From the NCBI GenBank assembly GCA_049608925.1, contig JBMYXZ010000026.1, positions 1-15,394 of the forward strand: a stretch of 15,394 nt of DNA. The letters are read 5' to 3'. The notes under the pieces are model-generated. The model worked only from the letters and a program-made list of their open reading frames with translations. It was not told the origin of the DNA and ran no database searches. Below, in pieces: positions 14,539 through 15,394 of this stretch. A program made the translations under genes and the position numbers. How positions within the stretch are numbered: position 1 is the stretch's first letter; every line of letters starts with the position of its first letter. This stretch comes from JBMYXZ01 sp049608925. GTDB taxonomy: Bacteria > Pseudomonadota > Alphaproteobacteria > JAGOMX01.

Positions 14539-15394
14539 TAACTAGCCTTAGGTTCAACAATATCACATCCTTCTTCCGTGTATTGCTTTAGTTTGTTTCT
14601 TAGCGTGCGTATAGAGATACCCAAGATATTTGCAGCTTTTGTTCTATTCCCCACACAATGAGATAATGTCCCTAGAATCAGGTCTCGCTCAACATCTGCA
14701 ACGGATCTGCCAACTAATTGTTGACCAGAACCATGTTGCGGCTCGTCTTGATTGCGCGGCACAATTATGGAATCACCGTGAATCTGGTCTCCGCTAGAAA
14801 TTAGCACCGCACGATGAATTGCATTTTCTAACTCGCGTACATTTCCGCGCCATTGGTGCTGATGCAATCGTTGGCGCGCACTATTTGACAGGGCCCTGAT
14901 GGGCATACCGTTAGCTTGCGAGTATTTATCTACAAAATGTTCTGCCAAAGCCTCAATGTCCAATGGCCTATCTCGAAGAGGGGGCAGCTCGACCGAGACA
15001 ACATTCAGTCTGAAATATAGATCTTCGCGAAAGTTACCCTTGTTGACTTCGTCTTCTAGGTTTCGGTTACTGGTTGCAAGCAATCTGATATCAACCTGCA
15101 CAGGCTTGCTGCCGCCAACACGATCGATTTCTCTTTCCTGTATGGCACGCAACAATTTAGCTTGCAATGAAGGATGCATTTCCGAAATTTCATCCAGCAG
15201 CAAGGTGCCGCCGTTGGCTTCCTCGAACTTACCGATGCGTCGTGCGATAGCACCCGTGAAAGCGCCTTTTTCATGCCCGAATAATTCACTTTCAATCAAA
15301 TTGGCCGGTAATGCCGCGCAGTTCACTTTTACCAACGGGCGTTCCCGGCGGTCACTGAGATTATGCACCGCCCGCGCAATAAGTTCCTTACCGG
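14538..15394 (-). CDS. flbD: Sigma-54 activator FlbD-like, 5' part beyond the window
   Basis: This is a bacterial enhancer-binding protein that activates sigma-54 promoters, here most likely the flagellar regulator FlbD. The reading frame stays open to the window edge, so the N-terminal part is missing; the first visible residues, GKE, are the end of Walker A. The AAA+ domain shows ESELFGHEKGAFTGA with the sigma-54-contacting GAFTGA loop, Walker B GGTLLLDEIS and the Arg-finger stretch LRDR. The C-terminal Fis-type HTH (NRTKAANILGISIRTLRNKL) binds DNA. Internal starts such as the GTG at 15368 lie inside the ATPase core and are not real starts. FlbD is named from its place directly before flhA, with one-base overlap; FleQ/FlrC-like names are possible. 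Confidence 0.85.
   Translation of the reverse strand, partial: GKELIARAVHNLSDRRERPLVKVNCAALPANLIESELFGHEKGAFTGAIARRIGKFEEANGGTLLLDEISEMHPSLQAKLLRAIQEREIDRVGGSKPVQVDIRLLATSNRNLEDEVNKGNFREDLYFRLNVVSVELPPLRDRPLDIEALAEHFVDKYSQANGMPIRALSNSARQRLHQHQWRGNVRELENAIHRAVLISSGDQIHGDSIIVPRNQDEPQHGSGQQLVGRSVADVERDLILGTLSHCVGNRTKAANILGISIRTLRNKLKQYTEEGCDIVEPKAS

Noticed and set aside
15366..15368. GTG as the true start of the sigma-54 activator
   Set aside because: It lies after Walker A within the ATPase core, and the frame continues to the window edge with matching family residues.

Overview
The window looks like chromosome from an alphaproteobacterium of moderate base composition. The main evidence is a sigma-54 activator gene directly upstream of flhA, the flbD-flhA order I recall from Caulobacter, followed by flhF and flhG, which usually mark a polar flagellum. 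An Mla-type operon with a STAS domain fused to the permease also fits that class. A deep-branching or host-associated order such as Rhodospirillales or Holosporales is possible, but I cannot settle this from the sequence.

Layout. Bases 1-631 are non-coding. They hold two diverged copies of a 111-bp hairpin-headed repeat, a truncated inverted copy of its head, further dyads, and the 3' end signals of the succinyl-CoA synthetase operon. From 7103 down to 632 everything lies on the minus strand: mlaE (with STAS domain), mlaF, mlaD, a PqiC-type lipoprotein, a membrane-anchored NAPE-PLD-like metallo-beta-lactamase, then sucC and sucD. The first five are packed with 1- or 4-nt overlaps or a 3-nt gap and read as one lipid-transport operon. 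sucCD follows after about 60 bp with no convincing terminator between.

At 7217-8257 on the plus strand is a thioredoxin-reductase-like ferredoxin-NADP reductase, divergent from mlaE. It converges, with an 8-nt 3' overlap, on a minus-strand EamA/DMT exporter (8250-9161). A 200-bp AT-rich divergent region carries a good promoter for the exporter and two dyads in front of a hipA-type kinase toxin gene. A small XRE-type antitoxin gene lies downstream of the toxin, with its start inside the end of hipA. This toxin-first pair converges with a 4-nt overlap on the flagellar operon, read on the minus strand as flbD (cut by the window edge), flhA, flhF, flhG.

How they work together. MlaEFD and the lipoprotein would move phospholipid between the membranes. 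The coupled metallo-hydrolase suggests that N-acylated or other phospholipids are hydrolysed in step with that transport. FlbD, FlhA, FlhF and FlhG cover class control, the export gate and flagellar placement and number. HipA and its HTH partner form a self-regulated toxin-antitoxin module at the edge of the flagellar operon. No completely new system is evident. The leads most worth following are the covarying repeat element, the hydrolase in the Mla operon, the reversed hipAB arrangement with its dyads, and the divergent FlhF/FlhG pair. Several start sites were moved (MBL, hipA, flhG) on ribosome-binding-site grounds.
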